A DNA stretch of 64,000 nucleotides from Pictodentalium vernedei. Its lineage: Eukaryota > Mollusca > Scaphopoda > Dentaliida > Dentaliidae. The notes beneath the pieces were generated by a model that saw only the letters and a list, made by a program, of their open reading frames with translations, was not told the DNA's origin and ran no database searches. The DNA is taken from assembly GCA_031216915.1 (NCBI GenBank), contig CM062290.1, forward strand, positions 383,638,718 through 383,702,717, read 5' to 3'. A program made the position numbers and the translations under genes. This document shows, one piece after another, positions 63,126-64,000 of this stretch (position 1 is the first letter of the stretch; each line of letters begins with the position of its first letter).

Positions 63126-63515
63126 AGCTATGTCTGGGTCATTGGTACAGTATAAAAATGTTAAAAAATTTATAGTAATTTATATATTTTTTATACTTAC
63201 CAATGACCCAGACGGGGATGGCCCTCCCAGGAGTTGGGAACTCGTACCTCCCCTCTGAGTACATAGCCCTGACCAGGCACTGCTTGTAAGAATGATAATT
63301 GTTGCCAATTTCGAGACCTCCTTGACACTGCGCATGCGCAGTGGAGGAAAAGTATGGAGGACCAATTAGGACATGTTATTTTCGGTTTTTGATGCAAATT
63401 TTGGGGATTGGGGGGCAAAATTTGTGTTTGACCCTAGATTTTTGAGAATTATCACCAGCTATGTCTGGGTCATTGGTAAGTATAAAAAATATATAAATTA
63501 CTATAAATTTTTAAC
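63126..63515 (+). repeat. ICR and right ITR of DIRS B2
   Basis: ICR 63126-63212 (AGCTATGTCTGGGTCATTGG, join AAAAAT/GTTAAA); right ITR from about 63290 to 63515 with TGCGCATGCGCA at 63329-63340. Confidence 0.9.
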
Positions 63516-63682
63516 TTTTCGAAAAATTTCAACAAAACCATATCATGTGATCTCTCTTTGGAACGAGCTCATTCCAAAAAGGGGTCACATGATATGGTTT
63601 TGTTTAAACTTTTTGAAAAAATGTAAAAAATGATATTTAAAATAATAAATTTTGAAATCGTCTGCGTTGGGTAAAGGGTTAA

Positions 63683-64000
63683 TTGAGTTCACCTTTTCCA
63701 CCCAGTATGCATAACTTTTTGCAGAAAGACAAAATTGGCAGCAGGCAAGCGTATTAAATAACGTTAGAAAATACTCATGGGGAGAAATAATTAAATCACT
63801 ACTGAACCTCCCTTCAAATTCCAACTACAGTGGAGCCTACTTACTTGGATTGTCTTAATCGTCTAGCCCTGTTAATTGAATATAAGACCAATTAAAACAT
63901 TTCTTGTTTCTGCAGCTGGTTTCTCAAGCAATTTTCCCTTTATTTTATAATGAGGGAGGGTGTGTTTTTATTGGGCATCTTTTTATTTTTGTTTTATTTT
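63683..64000. other. Intron with pogo-like fragment
   Basis: At 63827 CTACAGTGGAGCCTACTTAC then CCCTGTTAATTGAATATAAG matches a pogo-like terminus; the rest is cut by the window end or lost. The missing next acyl-CoA dehydrogenase exon is not here. Confidence 0.5.

Larger units (their letters stand above)
56379..63515 (+). mobile_element. DIRS element B2 (near-complete, several frameshifts)
   Basis: 7.14 kb, host-gene sense, same plan as A1. The GACATAGCTGG edge assigns it to family B with B1. gag is open to a single-base frameshift. RT-RH has a 23-base deletion and a stop, and YR has small indels. All ORFs are recently broken, since reading frames persist on both sides of each lesion. Confidence 0.93.
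56307..63682. mobile_element. Type I TTAA MITE split by DIRS B2
   Basis: The left half 56307-56378 (TTAACCCTTTACCCAATG to CAGCTGAAAAAATATTAT) and right half 63516-63682 (TTTTCGAAAAATTTCAACAA to GGGTAAAGGGTTAA) together make one complete MITE. The break is at the same base as in the A2-bearing copy. The outer flanks of the two MITEs differ, so the locus was not simply duplicated. Confidence 0.9.

Noticed and set aside
63840-64000. The next ACADVL exon near the TTTCTGCAG acceptor-like site at 63907
   Set aside because: The following codons do not match the expected acyl-CoA dehydrogenase continuation.

Overview
The window is intron-dominated nuclear DNA of an animal. It is AT-rich, with short GT-AG-bounded exons tens of kilobases apart and DIRS, Tc1, pogo-like, piggyBac-like, Crypton-like and SINE copies stacked inside one another. 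The repeat vocabulary (repeats opening AGCTCACC, TTAA palindromic MITEs, tRNA-headed SINEs with AAAT tails, many DIRS elements) suggests a marine lophotrochozoan, most likely a mollusc. That assignment is inference; nothing seen fixes the species.

One host gene is visible on the + strand. Eight in-phase coding exons between 4762 and 55557 encode the middle of a mitochondrial acyl-CoA dehydrogenase, closer to VLCAD (ACADVL) than to ACAD9. The 5' exons and the 3' exons, including the one expected to carry the catalytic glutamate, lie outside. About 0.69 kb is coding; the rest is intron swollen by transposons.

Layout: 1-2087, truncated DIRS fragment. 2088-9766, MITEs, a SINE, Tc1 debris and exons 1-3. 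9766-14822, a palindromic MITE split by a 4.8-kb internally repetitive AGCTCACC element. 14823-23.5 kb, a pogo-like repeat split by a Tc1 element that is itself split by a 7.1-kb DIRS retrotransposon (A1). 24212-32764, exons 4-5 around an old, divergent DIRS (C) that carries a Tc1 insertion. 33-44 kb, a decayed DIRS (B1) next to an antisense Crypton-like tyrosine-recombinase ORF. 44-47 kb, SINE, tandem repeat, exon 6 and nested pogo-like and TTAA repeats. 47079-53777, MITE holding DIRS A2. 54-55.6 kb, MITEs and exons 7-8. 56307-63682, MITE holding DIRS B2.

The DIRS elements carry a gag-like ORF with an N-terminal Cys/His cluster, an RT-RNase H ORF and a tyrosine recombinase (R-H-R-Y), framed by inverted terminal repeats. 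An internal complementary region reproduces both outer edges head to head, as expected of the DIRS1 group. No copy is wholly intact, but A1 and A2 are very similar and each keeps at least one full ORF, which implies recent activity. The strongest unusual signal is that DIRS A2, DIRS B2 and the AGCTCACC element all sit within a few bases of the same AT-rich point of the same MITE family.
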